The notes: generated by a model not told the origin, from the sequence alone. A stretch of DNA of 64,000 nucleotides from Aquipuribacter nitratireducens (GCF_037860835.1 NZ_JBBEOG010000008.1:1-64000); one strand, 5' to 3'. Shown: positions 52,040 through 60,556, counted from the first letter of the stretch. Numbers and translations are program-made.

Positions 52040-53127
52040 CGGTCGCCCTCCTGGGCCGGCCCGGGCAGGAGCACCCGGACCCGGCACCCGACGTCGCCGG
52101 GCAGCACCGCCACCCGGCCGCCGTGGAGCTCGACGGCCCAGCGCACGATCGCGAGGCCGAGCCCGGTGCCACCGCCCCGCCCGTCGGGCTCCGGAGGAGT
52201 CGCGTGCTGCGCGCCGGTGCCCCGCCGGAAGCGGTCGAAGACGCTCTGCCGCTGCTCGTCGGGGATGCCCGGTCCGTCGTCGTGGACGTCGAGGACCACC
52301 GCCCCGGCCGGGCCCGGCCGGGCGGAGACGAGGACGAGGCCGTCCGGGGAGCCGTGCCGGCACGCGTTGTCGACGAGGTTGGTGAGCACCTGCCGCAGGC
52401 GGCGCGCGTCCGCCCACGCCACGAGGTCGGGCGCGACGTCGGTGCGCAGGTCGCTGCCGGGGTGGGCGCGCGCCGCGAGGGCGACGACCTCCTCGACCGC
52501 GGGGAGGACCGGCACGCGCGTCACCTCCAGCCGCAGTCCGGTGCCGGCGGACCGCGCGAGGCCGAGGAGGTCCTCGACGAGGTCGCCGAGGCGCTCTGTC
52601 TCGTGCAGGGCGGCGCCCAGCGCGTCGGGGTCCGGCGCGCGGACCCCGTCGACGAGGTTCTCCAGCTGCGCGCGCAGCGCGGCGACCGGGGTGCGGAGCT
52701 CGTGGGCGACGTCGGCGAGGAGCTCCCGCCGCTGCCGGTCGACGTCCTCCAGGTCGCGCGCCATCGCGGTGAAGGCGCGCGCGAGCTCGCCCACCTCGTC
52801 GCGGCTCGTGGTGGCGACGGGCGCGACGGCGGGGCCCGGGGCCTCCCCCGCGGCCATGGCACGCGCCGCCTGCGTCATCTGCCGCAGCGGCGAGGTCATG
52901 CCGTGGGCGAGGACCTGGACGAGCCCGACCGCGACGGCGAGCGCGAGCACGCTCACCCACACGACGTCACCGTCGAGCAGCCGCGTGCCCGCCGTGCTCA
53001 CGGCCAGGCCCGCCGTGAGGGACCCGACGACGACGAGGGCGAGCTTCGCCTTGACGGAGCGGACGGGGTCGAGGGGACGGAGGTCGGGCAGCCGGCGCGC
53101 GCGGGTGACGGCGGACGCCGCGCTCAC
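52036..53127 (-). CDS. HAMP-domain sensor histidine kinase
   Basis: Sensor kinase of 363 aa. It has two closely spaced membrane helices (~30-75) with almost no extracellular loop, so it probably senses within the membrane or through a partner. A HAMP domain, HisKA with phospho-His in DVAHELRTP (~139) and a HATPase with NLVDNACRHG, DDGPGIP and GTGLGLAIV follow. The GTG overlaps the response regulator stop. The DUF4173 protein downstream is a candidate sensory partner. Confidence 0.94.
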   Translation of the reverse strand: MSAASAVTRARRLPDLRPLDPVRSVKAKLALVVVGSLTAGLAVSTAGTRLLDGDVVWVSVLALAVAVGLVQVLAHGMTSPLRQMTQAARAMAAGEAPGPAVAPVATTSRDEVGELARAFTAMARDLEDVDRQRRELLADVAHELRTPVAALRAQLENLVDGVRAPDPDALGAALHETERLGDLVEDLLGLARSAGTGLRLEVTRVPVLPAVEEVVALAARAHPGSDLRTDVAPDLVAWADARRLRQVLTNLVDNACRHGSPDGLVLVSARPGPAGAVVLDVHDDGPGIPDEQRQSVFDRFRRGTGAQHATPPEPDGRGGGTGLGLAIVRWAVELHGGRVAVLPGDVGCRVRVLLPGPAQEGDR

Positions 53128-53876
53128 GCGGGCACCTCGAGGGCGTAGCCGACGCCGGTGACGGTGCGGATGCGCTCCGGCCCGAGCTTGCGGCGCAGCG
53201 CCTTGACGTGGCTGTCGACGGCGCGGGCCGCGGTGCCGCGCAGGGACCGGGCGTCGCTCGCGGGCCACCCCCACACGTCGACGAGCAGCCGCTCGCGGGT
53301 CACGACCGCGCCCGGCGCCTCGGCGAGCGCACGCAGCACGTCGAACTCGGTGCGGGTGAGGTGCACCTCCTCGCCGTCGAGGTGGACCCGGCGCCGCGGC
53401 ACGTCGACGGCGACGGCACCGGCCACGAGCACGGACCCCGCTGCCGCTGCCCCACCCCCGTCGGGCGCGGTCGCGGCGAGCACCGCGGCCCGCTCGACCC
53501 GGCGCAGCAGCGCCGCGACCCGGGCGACGAGCTCGCGCGGGCTGAACGGCTTCGTCACGTAGTCGTCCGCGCCCACCCCGAGACCGACGAGCCGGTCGGT
53601 CTCCTCCGAGCGCGCCGTCAGCATGAGGACGGGAACCGGCCGGTGCTGCTGGACCCGACGGCACACCTCGAGCCCGTCGAGACCCGGCAGCATGACGTCG
53701 AGCACGACGACGTCCGGAGGCACCCGCGCCGCGTGCGCGACCGCGTCCCGGCCGTCGTGCGTGACGTCGACGTCGTAGCCCTCCGCCTCCAGGCGCCGGC
53801 GGACCGCGTCGGCGATCGCGACGTCGTCCTCCACGACCAGCACCCGTCGCCGCCCACCGGCGTCACTCGTCCCCAT
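53124..53876 (-). CDS. OmpR-family response regulator
   Basis: Response regulator of 250 aa. The receiver has D60 as phospho-acceptor (VVLDVMLPG), with T/S and K sites in LTARSE and TKPF. An unusually long Ala/Gly-rich linker joins it to a winged-helix output domain ending TVTGVGYALEV. It heads an RR-HK-DUF4173 operon. A TACTGT -10 lies 7 nt before the ATG. Confidence 0.95.
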   Translation of the reverse strand: MGTSDAGGRRRVLVVEDDVAIADAVRRRLEAEGYDVDVTHDGRDAVAHAARVPPDVVVLDVMLPGLDGLEVCRRVQQHRPVPVLMLTARSEETDRLVGLGVGADDYVTKPFSPRELVARVAALLRRVERAAVLAATAPDGGGAAAAGSVLVAGAVAVDVPRRRVHLDGEEVHLTRTEFDVLRALAEAPGAVVTRERLLVDVWGWPASDARSLRGTAARAVDSHVKALRRKLGPERIRTVTGVGYALEVPA

Positions 53877-53883
53877 GGCGGGG

Positions 53884-53889
53884 ACAGTA
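53884..53889 (-). promoter_or_regulatory. leaderless -10 element for the RR-HK-DUF4173 operon
   Basis: TACTGT on the minus strand is followed by 7 nt and the ATG at 53876. Confidence 0.55.
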
Positions 53890-53947
53890 CGGACGCGGTC
53901 GTGGGGACGGTCGGTCCGGGACGTGGAGATCGTGTGGGCGTCGTGGG

Positions 53948-53953
53948 TAGCGT
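53948..53953 (+). promoter_or_regulatory. leaderless -10 element for the TrpB2 gene
   Basis: TAGCGT is followed by 6 nt and the ATG at 53960. Confidence 0.55.
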
Positions 53954-53959
53954 CCGGTC

Positions 53960-55318
53960 ATGGTGCGCCACAAGTTCCTGCTCGACGAGGAGCAGATGCC
54001 GACCCGCTGGTACAACGTGATCCCCGACCTGCCGTCCCCGCCTCCCCCGCCCCTGCACCCCGGCACGCACGAACCGATCGGCCCGGAGGCGCTCGCGCCG
54101 CTGTTCCCCATGGCGCTCATCGAGCAGGAGGTGACGGCGGAGCGCTACGTCGACATCCCCGAGGCGGTGCTCGACGTCTACCGGTTGTGGCGGCCCTCGC
54201 CGCTGTACCGGGCGCACGGGCTGGAGAAGGCGCTCGGCACGCCGGCGCGGATCTACTACAAGTACGAGGGCGTGTCCCCCGCCGGGTCGCACAAGCCGAA
54301 CACCGCGGTCCCGCAGGCGTACTACAACGCCCAGGCCGGCGTGCGGCGCCTCACGACGGAGACCGGCGCCGGACAGTGGGGCACGGCGCTGGCGTTCGCC
54401 TCGGCGCTGTTCGGCCTCGAGTGCGAGGTGTGGCAGGTCGGGGCGAGCTACGACCAGAAGCCGTACCGGCGCACGATGATCGAGACCTTCGGCGGCACGG
54501 TGCACCGCTCCCCCAGCGAGCTCACGGCCGCCGGCAGGGCGGTGCTCGGCGAGCGGGCCGACCACCCCGGCTCCCTCGGCATCGCGATCTCCGAGGCCGT
54601 CGAGGTGGCGGCGCAGGACCCGGACACCCGCTACGCGCTCGGGAGCGTCCTCAACCACGTGCTCCTCCACCAGACCGTCATCGGCGAGGAGGCGCTGCTG
54701 CAGCTGGAGCTCGCCGGGGAGACCCCGGACGTCGTCATCGGCTGCACCGGCGGCGGCTCGAACTTCGCCGGGCTCGCGTTCCCGCTCCTGCGCGAGAAGC
54801 TCGCCGGGCGGATGTCCCCGGTCATCCGGGCCGTCGAGCCGGCGTCGTGCCCGTCGCTCACGCAGGGCGTCTACGCCTACGACTTCGGCGACACCGCCGG
54901 CATGACGCCGCTCATGAAGATGCACACCCTCGGCCACGACTTCGTCCCGGACCCCATCCACGCGGGCGGGCTGCGCTACCACGGCATGGCGCCGCTGCTG
55001 AGCCACGTCTACGAGCTGGGGCTGCTCGAGGCGATCGCGGTGCCGCAGTCGGAGTGCTTCGCGGCCGGCGTCCAGTTCGCCCGGACCGAGGGCATCGTGC
55101 CCGCCCCGGAACCCACCCACGCCCTCGCCGGCTGCGTGCGCGAGGCCCTGGCGTGCAAGGACAGCGGCGAGGAGAAGGTCATCGTCACCGCGCTCTGCGG
55201 GCACGGTCACCTCGACCTCGCCGCGTACGACGCCTACCTGTCGGGGCGGATGGTCGACGAGGCCGTCAGCCCGGAGCGGTTCGCCTCGGCGCTCGCGGGG
55301 GTGCCGGCGCTGGGGTGA
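53960..55318 (+). CDS. TrpB2-type tryptophan synthase beta subunit-like PLP enzyme
   Basis: PLP-dependent enzyme of 452 aa, the longer TrpB2 class. PLP binds Lys112 in [13 protein letters not shown], and the phosphate is held by [11 protein letters not shown]. No trpA or other trp gene is adjacent, consistent with a stand-alone TrpB2 that may recycle indole or condense it with serine. The N-terminus ([19 protein letters not shown]) is typical of TrpB2. It is divergent from the RR gene. Confidence 0.94.
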   Translation: MVRHKFLLDEEQMPTRWYNVIPDLPSPPPPPLHPGTHEPIGPEALAPLFPMALIEQEVTAERYVDIPEAVLDVYRLWRPSPLYRAHGLEKALGTPARIYYKYEGVSPAGSHKPNTAVPQAYYNAQAGVRRLTTETGAGQWGTALAFASALFGLECEVWQVGASYDQKPYRRTMIETFGGTVHRSPSELTAAGRAVLGERADHPGSLGIAISEAVEVAAQDPDTRYALGSVLNHVLLHQTVIGEEALLQLELAGETPDVVIGCTGGGSNFAGLAFPLLREKLAGRMSPVIRAVEPASCPSLTQGVYAYDFGDTAGMTPLMKMHTLGHDFVPDPIHAGGLRYHGMAPLLSHVYELGLLEAIAVPQSECFAAGVQFARTEGIVPAPEPTHALAGCVREALACKDSGEEKVIVTALCGHGHLDLAAYDAYLSGRMVDEAVSPERFASALAGVPALG

Positions 55319-55357
55319 GCACGGGGGCCGGACACCCGCGCGGCAGCTGCTGCCCGC

Positions 55358-56104
55358 TCACCGCAGCGAGCAGCCCCGGTCGCACGACAGGTCCGCGACG
55401 AGCTCGGGACGGTCGGGGGTCGCCTCGAGCCGGATCCCGTCGAGCTGGAGACCGCCTGGGAGGGTGGTCGCCTCGAGCGCGAAGCCGGTGAGGACGCCGA
55501 GCTGGGCGAGGTCGAGCGCCTCGCCGAGGGCGGGCAGGGTCGCGCTGGTGGGCGTGACGACGATCCCGCCGTCCTGCGGGCGGACCTCCACCTCGACGTC
55601 GACCTGCTGGGCGCCGAGCACCGGCAGCTCGACGGGGAGGCTCGCGGCGATGCGGTCGGGGGCGGTCACCTCGGCCGTGCTGCGGAGGGACTCCGCGGCG
55701 GCCTCGTCGGCCACCTGGCTCGCGAGCAGCGCCGCGGCGTCGGCGCGGACGCGGACCTCGAGGCTGTCGACCCGGCGCCCGTCGGGGCTCACCCGGTCCG
55801 CGGCGACGTCGAGGACGGGGACCGCGACCCCGCCCACCACGCCGTCGCGCGCCGTCACGGTGACGGCGTCGAAGCGGCCCCGCAGCAGCCCGAGCAGGGC
55901 GTACCCGGCGACGTCGGTCTCCACCTGCTCGAAGGAGCCGTCGGGGTCGGTGAGGCGGGCGAGCTCCTCCTCGACGGTGTCCCGGAAGGTGCTGTCGACC
56001 TGCGACCGGACGACGAGCTCGGCCCCGACGACGACCCCACCGAGCAGCAGGAGCAGCACGACGAGGGCGAGGAAGGAGCGAGCGGCGGTGGTCACCTCCC
56101 CCAT
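55358..56104 (-). CDS. DUF2993 (LmeA-like) lipid-binding envelope protein
   Basis: Protein of 248 aa with an N-terminal membrane or signal helix (FLALVVLLLLLGGVVVGAEL), then a beta-rich DUF2993 domain (RGRFDAVTVTARDGVVGGV and on). The mycobacterial member LmeA is a phosphoinositide-binding protein needed for lipomannan maturation; a similar lipid-binding envelope role is inferred. It lies 23 bp downstream of the transglutaminase gene on the same strand. Confidence 0.9.
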   Translation of the reverse strand: MGEVTTAARSFLALVVLLLLLGGVVVGAELVVRSQVDSTFRDTVEEELARLTDPDGSFEQVETDVAGYALLGLLRGRFDAVTVTARDGVVGGVAVPVLDVAADRVSPDGRRVDSLEVRVRADAAALLASQVADEAAAESLRSTAEVTAPDRIAASLPVELPVLGAQQVDVEVEVRPQDGGIVVTPTSATLPALGEALDLAQLGVLTGFALEATTLPGGLQLDGIRLEATPDRPELVADLSCDRGCSLR

Positions 56105-56127
56105 CGTGCCCGCAGGTCGCTACCGGT

Positions 56128-56958
56128 TCACGCCAGCGCGAGCTCGGTCCGCGGGTCCTCGACCGGCAGGTCGCCGTCGACGACGGCCGTGACCGTCATG
56201 GCCGTGAGCGCGAGCTCGCCGCCGTACGACGTGAGGAAGGCCGTGTCGGCGGCGTCCCGGCCGGTCGCGATGCGGAGCATCGCGGCGCGGGGGGCCAGCC
56301 CCGTCGCGTCGACGACGGTCCACCGACCCGCGACGAGGACCTCGACGACGGCGTGGAAGTCCATGGGCGCGAGGCCGGGCGCGTACACGGAGACGAGCCG
56401 GGCGGGCACGTCGAGCGCCCGCAGGAGCGCGACGACCGTGTGGGCGTAGTCCCGGCACACGCCGGCACCCGCGAGGAGGGAGTCGACGGCGGAGTCGGTG
56501 CCGCGGCTCGACCCCGACACGTACTGCAGGCGCCCGGCGACGAACGCCCGGACGCGGTCGCGGACCTCGGCCGGCTCCACCCCGTCGGCGCCCTCCCGCA
56601 CCCCGGGGCCGAGCTCGGCGACGGCGAGGGCCGCGAGGCGGTCGGAGTCGGCGTAGCGGCTCGGGCGCCGGAAGGCGCTGGCGTCGAGCGGTTCGACGGG
56701 CACGGGCTCCGCGACGCCGCTGACGCGGGCGTCGTACGCGACCTCCAGGCGACCCGGGCCGCACGTCACCGTGTGGACGCGGCTCCCGGTCGCGGCCCGG
56801 TCGACGAGCTCGACGGGGTCGAGCCGGACCCCGTCGAGGCTCACCGCGAGGTGCTCGTCGACGGTCAGACCGGGGATCCTGGCGACCGCGACCTGCAGCT
56901 CGACGTCGGCCGGGGAGGCGATCTCGGCGGACAGGGTCGCGGTGACGGTGCGCTTCAC
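56128..56958 (-). CDS. transglutaminase-like domain protein
   Basis: Protein of 276 aa with an N-terminal beta-domain and a transglutaminase-like cysteine peptidase domain. The catalytic triad is Cys in GAGVCRDYAHTV, His in MDFHAVVEV and Asp in VDATGLAP. The family includes peptidases and protein cross-linking enzymes; substrate unknown. The GTG start (56958) opens on VKRTVTATLSAEI; the longer upstream frame is antisense shadow. It is divergent from the DinB-like gene. Confidence 0.9.
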   Translation of the reverse strand: MKRTVTATLSAEIASPADVELQVAVARIPGLTVDEHLAVSLDGVRLDPVELVDRAATGSRVHTVTCGPGRLEVAYDARVSGVAEPVPVEPLDASAFRRPSRYADSDRLAALAVAELGPGVREGADGVEPAEVRDRVRAFVAGRLQYVSGSSRGTDSAVDSLLAGAGVCRDYAHTVVALLRALDVPARLVSVYAPGLAPMDFHAVVEVLVAGRWTVVDATGLAPRAAMLRIATGRDAADTAFLTSYGGELALTAMTVTAVVDGDLPVEDPRTELALA

Positions 56959-57019
56959 CGTCCGATTCTCGCAGCCCGGGGACCTGCGGCTGTCGGTGGT
57001 GCGCGGCAGGCTGCGGGGC

Positions 57020-57655
57020 GTGGCAGGAGGCGGGCCGACACGGGTGGTGCTGGAGCGCGGTCGCCGATGGGTGTTCGCCACCGCGGTCGACTGGCCCGGC
57101 TGGTGCCGGCGCGCGAAGGGCGACGACACGGCCGCTCTCGAGGCGCTGACGGCATACGAGGAGCGCTACCGCGCCGTGGTGCCCACCCTGCCGGTGGGCG
57201 CGGGCGACCGTGTCGAGGTCGTCGAGGTGCTGACCGGCGGGGCCACCACCGACTTCGGCGCTCCCGAGGCGCGGGGCGCCATCGACGCCGAGCCCTTGCC
57301 CGCCGCCGAACGGGCGCGGCTGCTCGAGGCGTTCGCGCGGTGCTGGCCCGCGTTCGACGCGGTCGTCGCGGCCGCGCCCGCGGAGCTCCGGAAGGGCCCT
57401 CGCGGCGGCGGGCGGGACCGTGACGCCGTGGTCGACCACGTCCGCGAGGCCGAGCGCTCCTACGGTCGCGCGGTGGGGGTGCGGGTGCCGCCGCGGACCC
57501 CGTGGCCGGAGCAGCGGGCGCTCCTCCTCGGCGGCCTCCGGGGGATGCCGGAGGCCGGTACGACGGCGAAGGGCTGGTCGGTGCGCTACCTCGTGCGGCG
57601 CGGGGCGTGGCACGTGCTCGACCACGCGTGGGAGATCGAGGACCGCAGCGGGTGA
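57020..57655 (+). CDS. DinB-superfamily-like protein
   Basis: Soluble protein of about 211 aa. The C-terminal half looks like a DinB/YfiT-type four-helix bundle (DAVVDHVREAERSYGRAVGV with a conserved D-H, later WSVRYLVRRGAWHVLDHAWE with another His). The N-terminal ~90 residues (RRWVFATAVDWPGWCRRAKG) resemble an HicB-like strand-helix unit. Metal-dependent thiol transfer is possible but unproven. The start is ambiguous (GTG 57020, or GTG 56996). The stop overlaps the start of the next gene by 4 bp. Confidence 0.72.
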   Translation: MAGGGPTRVVLERGRRWVFATAVDWPGWCRRAKGDDTAALEALTAYEERYRAVVPTLPVGAGDRVEVVEVLTGGATTDFGAPEARGAIDAEPLPAAERARLLEAFARCWPAFDAVVAAAPAELRKGPRGGGRDRDAVVDHVREAERSYGRAVGVRVPPRTPWPEQRALLLGGLRGMPEAGTTAKGWSVRYLVRRGAWHVLDHAWEIEDRSG

Positions 57656-58542
57656 CGTCCTCCGCCGAGCCGCTCCGGCTGCCCGTCGGTGGGCCCCTCG
57701 CGCTCGACGCCCTGCGCGGGTTCCTCGCGGCGCACGCCGTTCCCGGGCTGGAGCGGCACGAGGCGGGACGGCACACGCGGCTGGTCGCCACGGGCCGCGG
57801 AGCGGTCGCCGTGCGTGTGGACCTCACGCGCCTCGCCGACGACGCCGTCGCCGTCGCCGTCGCCGGCGACGCGCCCATGGAATCGCTCCTCCCCACGCTG
57901 CGCCGGTGGCTGGGCCTCGACACCGACGGCGCGGCCGTCGACGCCGCGCTGGCCCGCGACCCGCTCCTCCGCCCGTTCGTCGCGGCGCGCCCGGGGCTGC
58001 GGGTGCCGGGCGGCGTGGACCCGTTCGAGACGGCCGTGCTCGCGGTCCTCGGGCAGCAGGTCTCGCTCGCGGCCGCCCGGACGTTCGCCGGGCGGCTCGT
58101 CGCCGCGTTCGGTGCGCCCGGCCCCGAAGGTCACGTGCTGTTCCCGACCCCGGCGGACCTCGCAGCAGCCGGGGCCGACCGGGTGCGGGCCGCGACCGGG
58201 GTGACCGGCGCCCGCGCGCGCACCGTCGTCGCGCTCGCCTCGGCGGTGGTCGACGGCCTCGTCGTGACGGACCCCGACGCGCTCCTCCGCGTCCCCGGCA
58301 TCGGCCCGTGGACGGTGGCGTACGTGCGGATGCGCGCCGGCCGGGACCCGGACGCGTTCCTCGCCGGGGACCTCGTGCTGCGCCGGGCGCTCGGGGTGGC
58401 GAGCGCGGCCGAGGCGCTGCGACGCGCAGAACCGTGGCGCCCGTGGCGCGCCTACGCGGCCATGCACGTGTGGACGGCGTCTGTGCCCGCCCTCCAGGGC
58501 GTCAGCCCCGCCGCTACAAGCGCTGTGGCGCAGGGGCCATAG
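57652..58542 (+). CDS. AlkA-like DNA-3-methyladenine glycosylase (HhH-GPD)
   Basis: Base-excision repair glycosylase of 296 aa. It has an AlkA N-terminal-like domain (to ~115) and a helix-hairpin-helix-Gly/Pro-Asp domain: PGIGPWTVAYVRMR with the catalytic Asp in AFLAGDLVLR. No Fe-S cluster cysteines follow, as in AlkA. GTG start overlaps the preceding stop. The last ten residues run into a degenerate intergenic repeat (58513-58606), so the C-terminus may have been extended by it. Confidence 0.9.
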   Translation: MTSSAEPLRLPVGGPLALDALRGFLAAHAVPGLERHEAGRHTRLVATGRGAVAVRVDLTRLADDAVAVAVAGDAPMESLLPTLRRWLGLDTDGAAVDAALARDPLLRPFVAARPGLRVPGGVDPFETAVLAVLGQQVSLAAARTFAGRLVAAFGAPGPEGHVLFPTPADLAAAGADRVRAATGVTGARARTVVALASAVVDGLVVTDPDALLRVPGIGPWTVAYVRMRAGRDPDAFLAGDLVLRRALGVASAAEALRRAEPWRPWRAYAAMHVWTASVPALQGVSPAATSAVAQGP

Positions 58543-58606
58543 CGCGCGATCGGGCCGTTCCGGCGCTACAACCCCTGTGCCGCAGGGATCGTGGCGCGGG
58601 ATCAGG
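58513..58606 (+). repeat. two-copy degenerate direct repeat, 52-bp period
   Basis: Two 42-bp copies (58513-58554 and 58565-58606) agree at 33 of 42 positions and share GCTACAA, CTGTG and CGCAGGG blocks. The first copy covers the end and stop codon of the AlkA-like gene; the second lies just before the arsR 3' end. The function is unknown; inner CCCTG/CAGGG pairs could fold. Confidence 0.75.
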
Positions 58607-58615
58607 GACGCGTCG

Positions 58616-58972
58616 TCAGCAGTCGACGGCGAGCACGCGGCCGACGGCGCGCAGGGCCTCCGGCTCGGGGCGGTAGTAGACGTTCGTGCCGCGCCGTTCC
58701 TTCGTGACGAGGCCGGCCTGGAGCAGCTGCTTGAGGTGGTGGCTCACGGTCGGCTCGCTGAGACCGACGCCGGGCGCGAGGTCGCACGTGCACGCCTCGC
58801 GGCCCTCCGCCGCGAGGAGCATCGCGACGAGCTGCAGACGGACCGGGTCGCCCAGGGCCTTGAGGCGCGCGGCGACCGCGACGGCCTCGCCCTCGTCCAA
58901 CGGCCCCGTCTCGCACAGCGGCGCGCAGCAGACCGGGGACGTGTCCTCGAGGACGGGTGCCGTTCGGGCCAT
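58616..58972 (-). CDS. arsR: ArsR-type arsenic-responsive repressor
   Basis: Winged-helix metalloregulator of 118 aa. It has the HTH LSEPTVSHHLKQLLQAGLV and a CTCDL motif (C61, C63) at the ArsR alpha-3 position. An N-terminal Cys cluster (C15, C16, C20) has C15-C16 in the same positions as the As(III) ligands described for Corynebacterium glutamicum ArsR; C118 ends the protein. As(III) binding should release it from DNA. It is divergent from the arsM operon, with two palindromic boxes between them. Confidence 0.93.
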   Translation of the reverse strand: MARTAPVLEDTSPVCCAPLCETGPLDEGEAVAVAARLKALGDPVRLQLVAMLLAAEGREACTCDLAPGVGLSEPTVSHHLKQLLQAGLVTKERRGTNVYYRPEPEALRAVGRVLAVDC

Positions 58973-58995
58973 GGAGAGGATGGTCGCACAGGTAC

Positions 58996-59049
58996 TTGAC
59001 ATATGTCGAAGAGGTGGCGAGAGTTCCCCTGTCTTCGACATCTGTCTAA
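58996..59049. promoter_or_regulatory. two candidate ArsR operators in the arsR/arsM intergenic region
   Basis: Box 1, TTGACATATGTCGAA (58996-59010), is a near-perfect palindrome. Box 2, TTCGACATCTGTCTAA (59034-59049), shares the GACAT core. They lie 38 bp apart, one near each divergent start, in the only AT-richer stretch nearby. Confidence 0.75.
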
Positions 59050-59063
59050 CGGAAGGAGTCGTC

Positions 59064-59318
59064 ATGGAGCCGCTCGACCTGTTCCTCGTCCGGGCCCGTA
59101 CCGCCGACCTGCAGCGGGAGGCCCGCGAGGCGGCGCTCGCCCGGCAGCTGCCCGCCCGCCCGCGCACCCGGCACGTGGGCGCCGTCGCCCTCGGCACCCG
59201 CGCCGGGCTGGCCGCGCTCGCCGGTCGGGTCCGCTCGCTGCGGAGCGTGGTTCCGGCCGGCAGCGCGGCCGGCGGCGCAGCCGGCACCGCCGGTGGCGCC
59301 CAGGTGTGCTGCGCATGA
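59064..59318 (+). CDS. 84-aa protein in arsenic operon, Cys-Cys C-terminus
   Basis: Small basic protein of 84 aa. It has a helical N-terminus (LFLVRARTADLQREAREAAL), an Arg/Ala-rich middle, a Gly/Ala tail and a terminal C-C-A. There is no membrane segment or known domain. It has a strong ribosome site (GGAAGGAG) 5 nt before the ATG, sits directly behind the ArsR boxes, and its stop overlaps the arsM start (ATGA). Expression with arsM is therefore likely; arsenite binding or delivery by the Cys pair is speculation. Confidence 0.75.
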   Translation: MEPLDLFLVRARTADLQREAREAALARQLPARPRTRHVGAVALGTRAGLAALAGRVRSLRSVVPAGSAAGGAAGTAGGAQVCCA

Positions 59319-60067
59319 GCACCACCGCCCACGACGAGGTCCGCGAGCAGGTCCGGCGGCGCTACGCGAGCGCCGCCCTCACCGCCGGCGACGAGCGGTC
59401 CGGCTGCTGCGGAGCGGACGGCGCCGGCGCGGATGCCGTCGTGTTCGGGCCGGGGCTCTACGCCGCGGCCGACGTCGCCGACGTCCCCGGCTCGGCGCTC
59501 GTCGCGAGCCTCGGGTGCGGCAACCCGACCGCGGTCGCCGACCTCCACGAGGGGGAGACCGTGCTCGACCTCGGCTCGGGAGCCGGCACCGACCTCATCC
59601 TGTCGGCGCGCCGGGTCGGCCCGACCGGTCGCGCCGTCGGGCTCGACATGACGGAGGAGATGCTCGAGCGGGCGCGCACCGCCGTGGCGGACGCGGGCCT
59701 GGACAACGTCGACCTGCTCCACGGCACCATCGAGGCCGTGCCGCTGCCCGACGCGAGCGTCGACGTCGTGATCAGCAACTGCGTCGTCAACCTCTCCCCG
59801 GACAAGGCCGCCGTCCTCGCGGAGGTCGCTCGCGTGCTGCGACCCGGCGGGCGCGTCGGCATCAGCGACGTCGTCGCCGAGGACCGGCTCGCAGCAGCCG
59901 ACCGCGCCGAGCGCGGCGACCACTGCTCGTGCATCGCCGGCGCCCTGTCGGTCGCGGAGTACCTCACGGGTCTCGAGGCCGTCGGCCTCGTGGATGCGTC
60001 CGTCACCTTCACCCACGAGGTCGCCGACGGCCTCCACGGCGCGATCGTCCGGGCGAGGAAGCCGTGA
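59315..60067 (+). CDS. arsM: arsenite S-adenosylmethyltransferase ArsM
   Basis: Methyltransferase of 250 aa that methylates As(III). The SAM motif VLDLGSGAG is at 83-91. The arsenic-site cysteines are in the expected segments: C31-C32 near the N-terminus, C68 (LGCGNP), C155 (SNCVVNLSPDK) and C204/C206 (HCSCIAGAL). The start overlaps the small upstream gene and the stop overlaps arsN2. Induction by arsenite through the divergent ArsR is inferred. Confidence 0.95.
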   Translation: MSTTAHDEVREQVRRRYASAALTAGDERSGCCGADGAGADAVVFGPGLYAAADVADVPGSALVASLGCGNPTAVADLHEGETVLDLGSGAGTDLILSARRVGPTGRAVGLDMTEEMLERARTAVADAGLDNVDLLHGTIEAVPLPDASVDVVISNCVVNLSPDKAAVLAEVARVLRPGGRVGISDVVAEDRLAAADRAERGDHCSCIAGALSVAEYLTGLEAVGLVDASVTFTHEVADGLHGAIVRARKP

Positions 60068-60519
60068 CGACCACGACCGAGGACGTCACGCTCCGCCTCG
60101 CCGCCGCGGCGGACGCGCCGGCCGTCCGCGACCTCGTCGCGGCGGCGGGCCTGCCGCTCGCCGGGCTCGACGACGTGTGGGTCACCGTCGTCGCGGTCCG
60201 ACCCGACGGCACCCTCGCCGCGGTCGCCGCGCTGGAGCGGCACGGTGCGGGCGAGACCACCGCGTTCCTCCTCCGCTCCGTCGTGGTCGAGCCCGCGCAT
60301 CGCGGGACGGGCCTCGGACGACGGCTCGTCGCCGCCACGCTCGCGCACGTCGACCCGACGGCCCCCGTCGCGCTGCTCACGGAGACCGCCGCCCCGTGGT
60401 TCGACCGGCTCGGGTTCGCGCGGGTCGCCCGCGGCGACCTGCCCCCCTCCCTCGCCGGCTCCGTCGAGCTGGTGTCGGCCTGCCCGGCGAGCGCGACGGC
60501 GATGCTGCGCCGCACCTGA
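60064..60519 (+). CDS. arsN2: ArsN2-type GNAT N-acetyltransferase
   Basis: GNAT acetyltransferase of 151 aa, with the acetyl-CoA motif R-G-T-G-L-G-R-R (VEPAHRGTGLGRRLV) and a late Tyr/Phe segment (APWFDRLGFARV). It matches ArsN2-type proteins found in arsenic operons; ArsN1 enzymes of this fold acetylate arsinothricin. The immediate coupling to arsM supports an arsenic role, though the actual substrate is unproven. Confidence 0.87.
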   Translation: MTTTTEDVTLRLAAAADAPAVRDLVAAAGLPLAGLDDVWVTVVAVRPDGTLAAVAALERHGAGETTAFLLRSVVVEPAHRGTGLGRRLVAATLAHVDPTAPVALLTETAAPWFDRLGFARVARGDLPPSLAGSVELVSACPASATAMLRRT

Positions 60520-60556
60520 GGTGTCGGCGCCGCCCGGCTCTGCCAGGGTCGGGGAG

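Noticed and set aside
53960-55318. ordinary trp operon trpB
   Set aside because: The protein has the longer TrpB2 N-terminus and no trp genes lie beside it, so it was called TrpB2-like.
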